Assembly: GCA_002412795.1 (NCBI GenBank)
Contig: DHVS01000001.1
Coordinates: 1 to 64,000 of the forward strand
From: a bacterium UBP2_UBA5202
GTDB lineage: Bacteria; Edwardsbacteria; AC1; EtOH8
DNA length: 64,000 nt
Direction: 5' to 3'
The translations under genes were made by a program, and so were the position numbers. Positions 7,453 through 15,912 of the stretch are shown here, piece after piece. Position 1 is the stretch's first letter. Each line of letters opens with the position of its first letter. The notes under the pieces are model-generated. The model was not told the origin of the DNA and did not search any database. It was given only the letters and a program-made list of their open reading frames with translations.

Positions 7453-9057
7453 TTAAATAGGCAGCTTTTCTAAATTCCATTTTACGGTCATCCACTCGAA
7501 GATCAGCCGGGTGACCACAATGGCGGTGAACATCGAGACGGCCAGCCCGATGATTAATGAGACCGCAAAACCCTTGATCGGGCCGGTGCCAAAGAAAAGC
7601 AGGGCGGCGGCGGCGGCGGTGGTGGTGACGTTGGAGTCGAAGATAGTGGAAAAGGCCCGTTCGTAACCGGCCTCGATGGCCGCCCTCACCGTTTTGCCGG
7701 CCCGCAGTTCCTCCCGGATCCGCTCGAAAATCAGGACGTTGGCGTCCACCGCCATACCCACCGTCAGCGCAATGCCGGCGATGCCGGGCAGGGTCAGGGT
7801 GAAGCGGAAGGCTGCCATCACCGCCAGCAGCATCACTATGTTAAATGTCAGAGCCAGAGTGGCTACCAGGCCGGCAAGGTTGTAGTAGATTATCATGAAA
7901 AGCACCACCGCTAGGCCGCCGATCAGGGTAGCCTTGAGGCCGTTGTTGATGGAATCCTGGCCTAGGCTGGGCCCCACCGAGCGCTCCTCAATGATCTCCA
8001 CCGGGGCGGGCAGGGCGCCGGCCCTTAGGATGATGGCCAGGTCCTTGGCCTGGTCGGGGTTGGAGGAAGTGCCCATGGTGATCTGCCCCCGGCCGTTGGG
8101 GATGCGCTCCTGAATGACCGGGGCAGACTTGACCACGCCGTCCAGCACGATGGCCAGCCGCCTTTTGACGTTGGCCGCGGTGACCCGGGAAAAAAGATTG
8201 GCCGCCTGGCGCACCAGCACAAAGTCCACGTAAAGTCCGCCGGGGTTGTCGGCCGTGCCCACACCCATCCGGGCCTCGGCCAAAGAGGCTCCGGTGATCT
8301 CGGGCTGTTTTTTCATCATATAAAGTGGATAACCCCGGAAATTCTCGCCGCTGCTTTTCTCGCCCCACAGGAACTGGTAGTCCGGGGGGATGGCCGCGAT
8401 TACCAGGGGGTCGGCCAGCAGTTTTTCCACCAGGCGCTTGTCCTGCTCCATCACCATCAGTTCGCTGCCGGTGGGGGCCAGCAAAGCGCTGAAGGGCTTG
8501 TCCTCCAATCCCAGCATGGAACTGTCGGAGGCTGTCTTCCTGGTTTTGTCGGACAGCAGGGCCTTGTCTATCTTGTCCAGCACCTCCATGGTCAACCGGT
8601 CCTCCTGGACCAGCTTGAATTCCAGCAAAGCGGTGGTGCCGATCAGTCCCCGTGCCCGGTCCTTGTCCACCCCCGGCAGCTGGACCACTATCCGGTCGCT
8701 GCCCTGTTTTTGGATGGATGGTTCGGCCACGCCGAACTGGTCCACCCGGTTCCGGATGATCTCCAGAGCCCGGTCGGTGGCGTCGGAAATCTCCTTTTCT
8801 GTGATCTCGGAGGGCTCTCTGCCCATGGCCTTGGCCAGGCCCTGGCGGTTGATCTCCATCACCAAATGCATCCCGCCCTTAAGGTCCAGCCCCAGTTGGA
8901 TGGCCTTGGTGTAAATCCGGTTCAGCTCCTCGCGGGGCATCTCGGCCTTCTGGGTTTCGGTCAAGCCCTGCAGCTTGAATGTGGGAATCAGCTGCCAGAC
9001 GGCTGCCGCCAAAAGGACCACAGTAAGCAAGGCTTTCCAAAGATTGGCTTTTCTCAT
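7453..9057 (-). CDS. secD: Protein translocase subunit SecD
   Basis: An inner-membrane RND-family subunit that pulls exported proteins from the SecYEG channel. It has 534 residues with a first span near the N terminus (LLTVVLLAAAVWQLIPTF) and the conserved LGLDLKGGMHLVMEI just after it. The large periplasmic domain includes RNRVDQFGVAEPSIQKQG and IVVQLPGVD, followed by the membrane bundle with AVDANVLIFERIREELRAG (about 450-470) and GPIKGFAVSLIIGL. It is the first gene of secDF. A TTGACA ... TAAAAT promoter lies upstream at 9119-9148. Confidence 0.97.
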   Translation of the reverse strand: MRKANLWKALLTVVLLAAAVWQLIPTFKLQGLTETQKAEMPREELNRIYTKAIQLGLDLKGGMHLVMEINRQGLAKAMGREPSEITEKEISDATDRALEIIRNRVDQFGVAEPSIQKQGSDRIVVQLPGVDKDRARGLIGTTALLEFKLVQEDRLTMEVLDKIDKALLSDKTRKTASDSSMLGLEDKPFSALLAPTGSELMVMEQDKRLVEKLLADPLVIAAIPPDYQFLWGEKSSGENFRGYPLYMMKKQPEITGASLAEARMGVGTADNPGGLYVDFVLVRQAANLFSRVTAANVKRRLAIVLDGVVKSAPVIQERIPNGRGQITMGTSSNPDQAKDLAIILRAGALPAPVEIIEERSVGPSLGQDSINNGLKATLIGGLAVVLFMIIYYNLAGLVATLALTFNIVMLLAVMAAFRFTLTLPGIAGIALTVGMAVDANVLIFERIREELRAGKTVRAAIEAGYERAFSTIFDSNVTTTAAAAALLFFGTGPIKGFAVSLIIGLAVSMFTAIVVTRLIFEWMTVKWNLEKLPI

Positions 9058-9118
9058 CGCCTTAAACTAAGCTCCTATCATTAAATGATATTGATTGTAT
9101 TATCGACAGCAAACCATT

Positions 9119-9148
9119 ATTTTAGCCTAAATTACAAGGTCTTGTCAA
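9119..9148 (-). promoter_or_regulatory. Probable promoter for secDF
   Basis: On the minus strand, -35 TTGACA (9148-9143), an 18-bp spacer and -10 TAAAAT (9124-9119), about 60 nt before the secD start. Confidence 0.5.
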
Positions 9149-9431
9149 GCATAATCGGACATTTCCATTTTACCATTGACATCCCGATTTTATCGTGATA
9201 TTCTTACCGATGGAGTACGTTTGCCGCTAAGACACAAAGCAAGCTTTGCCTGCACGCCGTTGGAATGAGCAATGCCTAATGGTCACTAACTAACAAGAAT
9301 TTACAATTCCAGATTTACAAATCCCGTTTCGTGTCTTTTCCCGCTAATCATCACTTTGGAGCCATTGTTATACTTTCGTTGCCGCCGGAAATTCACGGTT
9401 AAACTGTTTTGATGATAAGCCCGAAAATCTG
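9149..9431. other. Divergent intergenic region between secD and a TPR gene
   Basis: No gene is seen in 9058-9431. Apart from the secD promoter it holds a weak inverted pair of short blocks, GCTAAGACACAAAGC near 9225-9240 and TTTCGTGTCTTTTC near 9327-9340. These resemble the CACAAAGACAC-type intergenic repeats elsewhere in the window (19.2, 24.3, 42.3 and 46.0 kb). A TATACT at 9369-9374 could be a -10 for the TPR gene. Confidence 0.35.
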
Positions 9432-10592
9432 ATGCATCCCAAAAAGGAAATTACGGCCGAAGCCGTTGTCAGGCTGTTGATCAACAGCGCCCTGGTCGCC
9501 AAGCTGTTGGCCGACTACCCGGATGCGGAGGCCCGGCTGGACCGGGCGGCGGCCCTGGCCGGGACGTCCGACCTGGAGGGCAAAAGGCAGAAGGCCCTGG
9601 CCGAAAAAGCCGCCCTGTATTACGTCTGGGGCCGGTTCGACCAGGGTCTGGAGCTGGCCGGGCTGGTCATTTCGGCCGGGGGGGAGGAGCAGAACGAGAA
9701 CCGGGCCAGCGCCCTGAACACCTCCGGAAACATCCACCTGAGGCGCTGCGAGTTTGACCAGGCCGAAAAATGCTTCCGCCGGGCCCTGGACTATTACCGG
9801 GGACTGAAGATGGAGACCTCCATCGGCACCGTCATCAACAACCTGGCCAACATATATAACATCCGCGGAGATTCCCAAAAAGCCAAACTGCTTTATCTGG
9901 AAGCCCTGGAGCGGTTCGAGGGGCAAAACGACATCTACCGGACCGCCCATGTCCTGCACTCGCTCAGCCAGGTGCTGCTGGCGTTGGAAGATACGGACCA
10001 GGCCAAGCACTGCCTGCATAGATCCCTTGACCTCCGGCGGAGCATTCAGGACCACCGCGGCCTGGTCAATAACCTGCTAAAACAGGCCGGGATATTCACC
10101 GACGAACAGAATTTTAACGAGGCCGGGAAAAAGCTGGGACAGGCGGACGTCATTATCCGGGAACATAAACTGACCGATCCCCACCTGAAAGCCTACCGGG
10201 AAGGGGAAGCCGGGATATTTTATTTTTTCACCGGGGAATTTGATCAGGCCGAGGGTTGTTTTTTAAGGCTGATAGACCTGTCAGGGCAGATGAAAGAGGC
10301 TTCCTTTTTGGCCAGAGGTTACAGCTGGCTGGGCAAGGTCCGGGTCTTTAGGGATGGGACCGGGGCCGGGATTGCCGATATCAGGAAGGGGATCGAACTG
10401 GCCGAGTCCGGGGACCTGCCCTGCGAGCTGAAGGACGCCTGGATATATCTTATGGAGTGTCACCGACGGCTGGGCCAAAGGGAACCGGCTGATCAGGCGG
10501 CCCGGAATTATGCCCGGGAGGCCCTTAAACAGGGAGACACCCGGGAAAAGGCGGATGCCGAAATAGCCAGAATACTTGGCGGGAAAAATTGA
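9432..10592 (+). CDS. TPR-repeat protein
   Basis: A 386-residue cytoplasmic protein built almost wholly of tetratricopeptide-like helical pairs. Recurring units include AEKAALYYVWGRFDQGLELA, SALNTSGNIHLRRCEFDQAE, IGTVINNLANIYNIRGDSQK and AHVLHSLSQVLLALEDTDQA. No signal peptide, membrane span or catalytic domain is visible. The sequence begins inside a TPR-like unit and has no clear Shine-Dalgarno, so it may descend from the C-terminal part of a larger TPR regulator (kinase- or cyclase-TPR). The downstream dehydrogenase starts 40 bp later on the same strand. Partner and function are unknown. Confidence 0.75.
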   Translation: MHPKKEITAEAVVRLLINSALVAKLLADYPDAEARLDRAAALAGTSDLEGKRQKALAEKAALYYVWGRFDQGLELAGLVISAGGEEQNENRASALNTSGNIHLRRCEFDQAEKCFRRALDYYRGLKMETSIGTVINNLANIYNIRGDSQKAKLLYLEALERFEGQNDIYRTAHVLHSLSQVLLALEDTDQAKHCLHRSLDLRRSIQDHRGLVNNLLKQAGIFTDEQNFNEAGKKLGQADVIIREHKLTDPHLKAYREGEAGIFYFFTGEFDQAEGCFLRLIDLSGQMKEASFLARGYSWLGKVRVFRDGTGAGIADIRKGIELAESGDLPCELKDAWIYLMECHRRLGQREPADQAARNYAREALKQGDTREKADAEIARILGGKN

Positions 10593-10632
10593 TACCATAA
10601 ACAAATAAATATATTTTCAAGGAGTTCTTTTG

Positions 10633-11745
10633 ATGCCTCAAAAAATGAAGGCGGTGGTCAAGGCCAGGCCCCAGCCCGGGGCCGAGTGGCAGGAGGTCAA
10701 TGTCCCCGAACTCAAGCCCGACTGGGTGATGGTCAGGGTCAAGGCCACTTCCATCTGCGGGACAGACGCCCACATCTACGAATGGAACAAATGGTCTCAG
10801 GACCGGATCGGGTCCCAAAAACTTCCCCAGATCCTGGGCCACGAAGTAGCCGGCGAGGTCCTCGAAGTCGGGCCTCACTGCAAGCGGATCAAGGTTGGGG
10901 ACTACATCTCGGCCGAGACCCACATCTACGATCCCGGCGACCTGCAGGCCATGCTGGGCCAGCTGCACATCGGCGAGCGGATGAAGATACTGGGGGTGGA
11001 CCACGACGGCTGTTTTGCCGAGTACTTTGCCCTGCCGGAATCGGTCTGCTGGGTCAACGACAAGTCCATCCCGCCGGAGCTGGCCGCGGTCCAGGAGCCG
11101 ATGGGCAACGCCTGCTACGCCCTGCTGGGCGAGACCGCCGACGTGGCCGGGAAGAGCGTGACCATCTTCGGGGACGGCCCCACCGCACTGTTCTCGGTGG
11201 GTCTGGCCCGGGCCTCGGGACTGACCCGGATCTTCGTGGTGGGGATGTCGGAATTTGCCCTGAACATCGCCAAGACCATGGGGGCCGACCACACCCTGAA
11301 CATCTCCGACAAATCGGTCAACCGGCTGGAGTTCATTAGGGACCACACCGGAGGCTACGGCACCGACATAGTGCTGGACATGGTGGGCGCCCCTTCGGCC
11401 ATCGAGGAGGGGATGAAGGTAATCCGCAAGGGCGGCCGCTACAGCGCCTTTGGGGTGCCCAACGCCTCGCCGCTGCCGGTGGACTACACCAACGGGATAG
11501 TGTTCCGGGGCATCCAGATCCACGGCATCTCGGGCCGCAAGATGTTCGACACCTGGTACCGGGTCAAGAATTTCCTGTCCTCGGGGCGGATAGACATCAG
11601 GCCCATCGTCACCCACCTGTTCGAGTTGAAGGACTATGCCCAGGGCTTTGACGCGGCCATGGGAAACCCCCGGCAGTGCGGCAAGGCGGTGCTGTTCCCG
11701 GACCCCAAGGAGCTGGAGGCGGCGAAAAAGAGAATGGGGTTTTAA
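10633..11745 (+). CDS. L-threonine 3-dehydrogenase-like zinc alcohol dehydrogenase, structural zinc site absent
   Basis: Medium-chain dehydrogenase of 370 residues. The closest pattern is Tdh, which oxidises L-threonine to 2-amino-3-ketobutyrate with NAD. Visible: catalytic zinc ligands in SICGTDAHIYEWNKW and LGHEVAGEV, QEPMGNA (the Tdh-type acidic ligand region), the nucleotide-binding GDGPTALFSVGLARASG, and KGGRYSAFGVP. The segment that in Tdh holds four structural-zinc cysteines reads HIYDPGDLQAMLGQLHIGER, with no cysteine at all, so that zinc is lost. ATG 10633 has AGGAG 9 nt upstream. Two Kbl-type synthases in the window would complete threonine cleavage to glycine and acetyl-CoA, though they are 8-12 kb away. 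Another secondary-alcohol substrate is possible. Confidence 0.82.
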   Translation: MPQKMKAVVKARPQPGAEWQEVNVPELKPDWVMVRVKATSICGTDAHIYEWNKWSQDRIGSQKLPQILGHEVAGEVLEVGPHCKRIKVGDYISAETHIYDPGDLQAMLGQLHIGERMKILGVDHDGCFAEYFALPESVCWVNDKSIPPELAAVQEPMGNACYALLGETADVAGKSVTIFGDGPTALFSVGLARASGLTRIFVVGMSEFALNIAKTMGADHTLNISDKSVNRLEFIRDHTGGYGTDIVLDMVGAPSAIEEGMKVIRKGGRYSAFGVPNASPLPVDYTNGIVFRGIQIHGISGRKMFDTWYRVKNFLSSGRIDIRPIVTHLFELKDYAQGFDAAMGNPRQCGKAVLFPDPKELEAAKKRMGF

Positions 11746-11803
11746 GACAGGTCTGCCTTAACTATACAAAGATAAGAAAGATAGGTGCGGCAGCAGTTCA
11801 CCT

Positions 11804-13021
11804 ATGGAACAAAACGCTAAAGGTAAAACGACTAAAAAAATGAAAAATAAACGCCGGTACCAATCCCAATTATTTTGGTTTACCGGATGTGAAACCGGAG
11901 GTTTCTTCCGTCCGGGTCCGCTGCACCTTAAAAGGGCCGAAATTTTAGAAAATATCGGCCGGCATCAGCAATCGGAAAAGAATGTCAGGGCCTGCATTGA
12001 TTCGGCCAGGGAAGCGGGGCAAGGGAAATACCAGGCAAAATCGCTGCGGTTCCTGGCTTATATTTTCCAGGTCCGGGGGGATTTCAAGTCGGCGCTTAAA
12101 ACACTCGAGGAAGCGCGGGGTATAGCAAAAGAAGGGGGACACCTGACCGAGCTGATGCAGATTGAGAGTTATATCGGGAACGTGCTCAATATAACTGGCG
12201 ATTATGCCGGAGCCATGGATCAATATCGGGAGCACCTGGTGCTGGCGGAGAAGTTGGATGACGATAATGGCCGAGCCGTCGGATTGGGAACCATAGGGCT
12301 GCTTTACAGCCATCGGGAAGAACTGGATAAGGCCAGGGAATACATCGAGCGTTCTGTGGCGATTTGCCAAAAAATAGGCGATGCCAGGGGGGAAGCGGCG
12401 AATATTGGAAACTTGGGGGTGATACTCGCCAAACAGGGTAATATGGATGAAGCCATGAAACACTTCCAAAAACAGCTGGAACTGGCAAAACGGCAGGGAA
12501 CGAAGGGGGTGGAGGCCAACGCGCTGCTTTCGATCGCCCTGGTGCATCAGAATAAGGGAGAGGCCGAAAAATCCTTAGTGCAATTCAACAGGATAATGGA
12601 AATCTATCAGTCTCTGGGCGATAAAGTGGGGGTTTCGAACGTCCATTGGTCGATGGGCGAGGCATCCATGATGATGGAGGATTACCGGAAAGCGCTGGAT
12701 CATTTTGAAAAGCAGAAGCAACTGGCCGGTGATATAGGATACCGGCTTGGTGTTTACCAGGCCGAGATCGGACTGGCCAGGGCAGAAGCTGCCCTGAAAA
12801 ACCATGCAAGGGCTGCCCAGCAGGCCAGCTTGGCGGCAGAGGCGGCGGAAGATTTTAAGAGCAAAGCTCTTTTATTGGATGCTTACATTCTACTGGCTAA
12901 AATATTATACGATTCGGGGGCCGTTCAAAAAGCAAGCGACGTTATCGGTAAAGGGTTAGAGATTGACGCCAGCAATCAAGAACTGCATGAATTGCGCCAA
13001 AGTATAGCAGGCGGGGGTTGA
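11804..13021 (+). CDS. TPR-repeat protein
   Basis: A 405-residue protein made of about eight TPR-like units after a basic, low-complexity N terminus. Examples are AKSLRFLAYIFQVRGDFKSA, MQIESYIGNVLNITGDYAGA, AVGLGTIGLLYSHREELDKA and AANIGNLGVILAKQGNMDEA. It resembles the TPR array C-terminal to kinase, cyclase or AAA domains in signalling proteins, but no such domain is present here. It may be a stand-alone adaptor or a truncated remnant. The first ~45 codons are basic and not TPR, and no strong Shine-Dalgarno precedes the ATG, so the start is uncertain. No partner can be named. Confidence 0.75.
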   Translation: MEQNAKGKTTKKMKNKRRYQSQLFWFTGCETGGFFRPGPLHLKRAEILENIGRHQQSEKNVRACIDSAREAGQGKYQAKSLRFLAYIFQVRGDFKSALKTLEEARGIAKEGGHLTELMQIESYIGNVLNITGDYAGAMDQYREHLVLAEKLDDDNGRAVGLGTIGLLYSHREELDKAREYIERSVAICQKIGDARGEAANIGNLGVILAKQGNMDEAMKHFQKQLELAKRQGTKGVEANALLSIALVHQNKGEAEKSLVQFNRIMEIYQSLGDKVGVSNVHWSMGEASMMMEDYRKALDHFEKQKQLAGDIGYRLGVYQAEIGLARAEAALKNHARAAQQASLAAEAAEDFKSKALLLDAYILLAKILYDSGAVQKASDVIGKGLEIDASNQELHELRQSIAGGG

Positions 13022-13065
13022 ATATGCTGGCTAATATTTTCTTCATCTATTGAAAAGGAATAAAT

Positions 13066-13437
13066 ATGAAGATCAAGTCTCCGGTCAGTTTTATCCTGGG
13101 CATCCTGCTGGCAGCCTTCGGCGCCTGGGGCATCCTGGCCAGCAACAACCCGGCCAAGTTCATCCCGCTGGTCATCGGGCTTTCCCTGGTTTACCTGGGC
13201 TGGCGGGGCGGCCGGCGGGCCACCGTCATTATGGGCCACATCATCGTCACCTGCGGGTGCTTCCTGATCACCTACGGCATCTACCTGCTGCCGTACGCCA
13301 AACCGGACCTGGCCCATATCTTCGGCCTGCCCCTGTTCTGGGGCCTGTTCTGCCTGTTCGGCGGGATCTGCGCCATCTACCACGGGTTCTGCCGGTGCGT
13401 CGGCTCCAAAACCGGCGGCCCGGAGGAATGCCGTTAG
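13066..13437 (+). CDS. Small integral membrane protein, four predicted spans
   Basis: A 123-residue protein with four hydrophobic segments: about residues 5-23 (FILGILLAAFGAWGIL), 29-44 (PLVIGLSLVYLGW), 50-77 (IMGHIIVTCGCFLITYGIYLL) and 85-107 (LFWGLFCLFGGICAIYHGF). It has a cysteine-containing, charged C terminus. SD AAGGA lies 8 nt before the ATG. The family is not recognised. It lies 44 bp after the TPR gene and is followed by a strong terminator. Confidence 0.65.
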   Translation: MKIKSPVSFILGILLAAFGAWGILASNNPAKFIPLVIGLSLVYLGWRGGRRATVIMGHIIVTCGCFLITYGIYLLPYAKPDLAHIFGLPLFWGLFCLFGGICAIYHGFCRCVGSKTGGPEECR

Positions 13438-13473
13438 CGGCGACCCCGGCCGGAGCATAGTTCCTCTGGACAG

Positions 13474-13505
13474 AAAAAACGCCCCGTTTCTCCGGGGCGT
13501 TTTTT
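13474..13505 (+). terminator. Intrinsic terminator
   Basis: A 13-bp perfect stem (AAAAAACGCCCCG / CGGGGCGTTTTTT) with a six-base loop and a T tract. It ends the transcript that includes the small membrane protein. Confidence 0.9.
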
Positions 13506-13645
13506 ATCTTATATTATTGCATTAAAGCCGATATTTTGATATCATTAAGAATTATGTTCTTTCAGTTATCCCGGCTTAAAAGACAAAACCAAATAACATT
13601 AGTTTTAAGTTTTCAACAACTCACATAACAGGACGGGAGAAAGAA

Positions 13646-13954
13646 ATGCACGAGCCCTCCAGCAACTGGACCAAGGACCATGCGGCCTCGATAAAGCGGG
13701 TGCTGGGCCTTTGGTTTGTGACCCTGTACAGCATTATCTACGCCGGATTCGTCGTCATCAACGTGGTCAGCCCCAGCTTCATGGCGGTTGATGTGGGAAG
13801 CTTTAACGTGGCCATTGTCTACGGGTTTTTGCTGATCATCTTCGCCATATTTTTAGCCGCCATCTACAACCACATCTGCACCCACGCCGAGGAAGTGATG
13901 ACGACCCTGCGTCCCGGCGATGAGACAGAGGCTTTGAAGGAGGGACACTCATGA
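13646..13954 (+). CDS. DUF485 family membrane protein (YjcH-like), acetate-symporter partner
   Basis: A 102-residue protein with two membrane spans (about residues 25-47 and 57-80) and the DUF485 layout seen in E. coli YjcH, which is encoded just before the acetate permease ActP. Here the same order holds and the genes overlap by 4 bp (ATGA), so translation is coupled. GGGAGAAAG precedes the ATG. DUF485 proteins are assumed to support the sodium/solute symporter; the mechanism is not established. Confidence 0.85.
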   Translation: MHEPSSNWTKDHAASIKRVLGLWFVTLYSIIYAGFVVINVVSPSFMAVDVGSFNVAIVYGFLLIIFAIFLAAIYNHICTHAEEVMTTLRPGDETEALKEGHS

Positions 13955-15912
13955 ACTACTCCGTCTCGCCCTGGGCCATAGCCATCTTCTGCTCTTTCGT
14001 GATCACGGTGCTGGCCATCTCCTACCATTTCGCCCGGTCCGCCAAGTCGGCCTCGGGATTCTACACCGCCGGCGGCAACATCCACTGGTCGGTCAACGGC
14101 ATCGCCTTCGCCGGGGATTACCTCTCGGCCGCCTCCTTCCTGGGGATCTGCGGTATGATAGCCTTCTCGGGCTATGACGGCTTCCTGTACTCGGTCGGAT
14201 ATCTGGCCGGCTGGGTGGTGGCCATGTTCGTGGTGGCCGAGCCCATCAAGCGCCTGGGCAAATACACCTTTACCGACGCCCTCAACGCCAAGTTCAACTC
14301 CCGCGGCATCCAGCTGGCGGCGGCCATCAGCACCCTGCTGGTGTCCATCTTCTACCTGATACCCCAGATGGTGGGGGCCGGAAGCCTGGTAACCCCGCTT
14401 TTAGGCCTGCCCCATGAGTTCGGGGTGATCATGGTGGGCACGCTGGTGATCATTATAGTAGCCACGGCCGGCATGGCCTCGACCACCTACGTTCAGTTCC
14501 TCAAGGGCGGGCTGCTGTTGATATTCTCTTTGGTTTTGGTTTTCCTGATCATGTCCCGCGGCGTTTCCACCAAGCCGGACCAGGGCGGCGACGTGCCCTT
14601 CCGTGATTTTCAAACAATCAAGGCCGCCTCCTGGGACGGCCAGACCATAGTCCTGGCCGACAGCGGCTACTCGGTGGCGGGGGTTTTTCCCGAAAATTCG
14701 GGCAAGCTGGTCTTCGTAAAGCTGGTCAAGAACGGCCAGAGCTCCTTCTGGAAGCTCGATCCCGCAGAAATGCTGCTGGAGGAGACCCAGACCATCTCCG
14801 CCAGGCCAGATGGCATCAAGCTTTACAACGGCGAAACCAAGGACAAGGGGAAATTTTACCAGGTGGGCCACATGAGCCGGATAGTCAAGAACGGCCAGGA
14901 AGTGCAAAAGAGCGGCACCACCGACTTCTTCAGTTTCATCAAGACCATCAAGGACGGGACGGTGGTGCGCTGGCTTAAGTTTGCGGGCTTAAAGGACGGC
15001 GATGACAAGGTGACCGTTTACTACCAGCAGCCGATCGAGGGCAAGGAACTGCTTAAGCCGGGAGTGAAATTCAAGGTGGACAGCGCCCGGGGGGCCACCA
15101 CCGCCAACAAGATAGATTTCATATCCCTGATGATCGCCCTGTTCTTCGGCACCGCGGCCCTGCCCCACGTGCTGATCCGCTACTACACCGTTCCCAATCC
15201 GGCCAGCGCCCGGAAGTCCACCATCGTGGCCATCGCCGCCATCGGCCTGTTCTATCTGCTGACCCTGTACATGGGGCTGGGGGCCATGGTCAACGGGGTG
15301 CTGGACCTGACCAACGACAACATGTCGGCCCCGCTGCTGGCCAAATCTTTCGGGGTGACGGTGTTCGCCATTATCTCGGCCCTGGCCTTCGCCACGGTGC
15401 TGGGCACGGTCAGCGGCCTGATCATCGCCTCCTCGGGCGCGGTGGCCCACGACCTGGCGGACAAATTCTTCAAAGTAAAAATGGACGAGAAGAGGAAAGT
15501 ATTGTGGGGCAAGCTGTCGGCTGTGGGCGTGGGCATCATCGCCATGGCGCTGGGAATCCTGTTCAAGGGCATGAACGTCTCCTATTTGGTGGGCTGGGCC
15601 TTTGCGGTGGCCGCCTCGGCCAACCTGCCGACCATCGCCATGATCCTGTTCTGGAAAAAGACCACCTCCCGCGGGGTGCTGGCCTCGATCCTGGTGGGTC
15701 TGGGCTCGGCCCTAGGGATGATCCTGCTGTCGCAGGAGACCTTCAACGAGGTCTATCACATTCCCCATGTCAAGTCCCTGATCCCCTTCAACAACCCGGC
15801 CATCATCTCGGTGCCCTTAAGCTTCCTGACATTGGTGATAGTCTCGCTGCTTACCCAGCGCCAGGAGGCGGCCCGGCAGTCCAGAAACGAAATACCGGAG
15901 GGAAAAGCATGA
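13951..15912 (+). CDS. Sodium:solute symporter, ActP-like (acetate/monocarboxylate uptake) with a large hydrophilic insert
   Basis: Inner-membrane SSS-family transporter, probably sodium-driven acetate or short monocarboxylate uptake. Family marks: SASGFYTAGGNIHWSVNGIAFAGDYLSAASFLG (about residues 31-62), the PQMVGAGSLV segment, and the late LPHVLIRYYTVPN (about 403-416). It has 653 residues, against about 550 for E. coli ActP. The excess is a soluble, beta-rich insert of about 170 residues (about 205-380, between TKPDQGG and GATTANKIDFISL). Context supports acetate use: DUF485 gene in front, a porin gene overlapping by 4 bp behind, then AcpS and an acetyl-CoA-synthetase-like ligase. Substrate assignment is by family and context. 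Confidence 0.87.
   Translation: MNYSVSPWAIAIFCSFVITVLAISYHFARSAKSASGFYTAGGNIHWSVNGIAFAGDYLSAASFLGICGMIAFSGYDGFLYSVGYLAGWVVAMFVVAEPIKRLGKYTFTDALNAKFNSRGIQLAAAISTLLVSIFYLIPQMVGAGSLVTPLLGLPHEFGVIMVGTLVIIIVATAGMASTTYVQFLKGGLLLIFSLVLVFLIMSRGVSTKPDQGGDVPFRDFQTIKAASWDGQTIVLADSGYSVAGVFPENSGKLVFVKLVKNGQSSFWKLDPAEMLLEETQTISARPDGIKLYNGETKDKGKFYQVGHMSRIVKNGQEVQKSGTTDFFSFIKTIKDGTVVRWLKFAGLKDGDDKVTVYYQQPIEGKELLKPGVKFKVDSARGATTANKIDFISLMIALFFGTAALPHVLIRYYTVPNPASARKSTIVAIAAIGLFYLLTLYMGLGAMVNGVLDLTNDNMSAPLLAKSFGVTVFAIISALAFATVLGTVSGLIIASSGAVAHDLADKFFKVKMDEKRKVLWGKLSAVGVGIIAMALGILFKGMNVSYLVGWAFAVAASANLPTIAMILFWKKTTSRGVLASILVGLGSALGMILLSQETFNEVYHIPHVKSLIPFNNPAIISVPLSFLTLVIVSLLTQRQEAARQSRNEIPEGKA

Noticed and set aside
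9432..13021. The two TPR genes as recent duplicates of each other
   Set aside because: Their TPR units do not align beyond the general consensus, and codon style differs; shared family only.
15504..15908. An extended N terminus for the porin gene reaching back into the ActP-like gene
   Set aside because: The ATG at 15909 gives a clean signal peptide and the typical 4-bp overlap; upstream codons are a shadow of the symporter frame.
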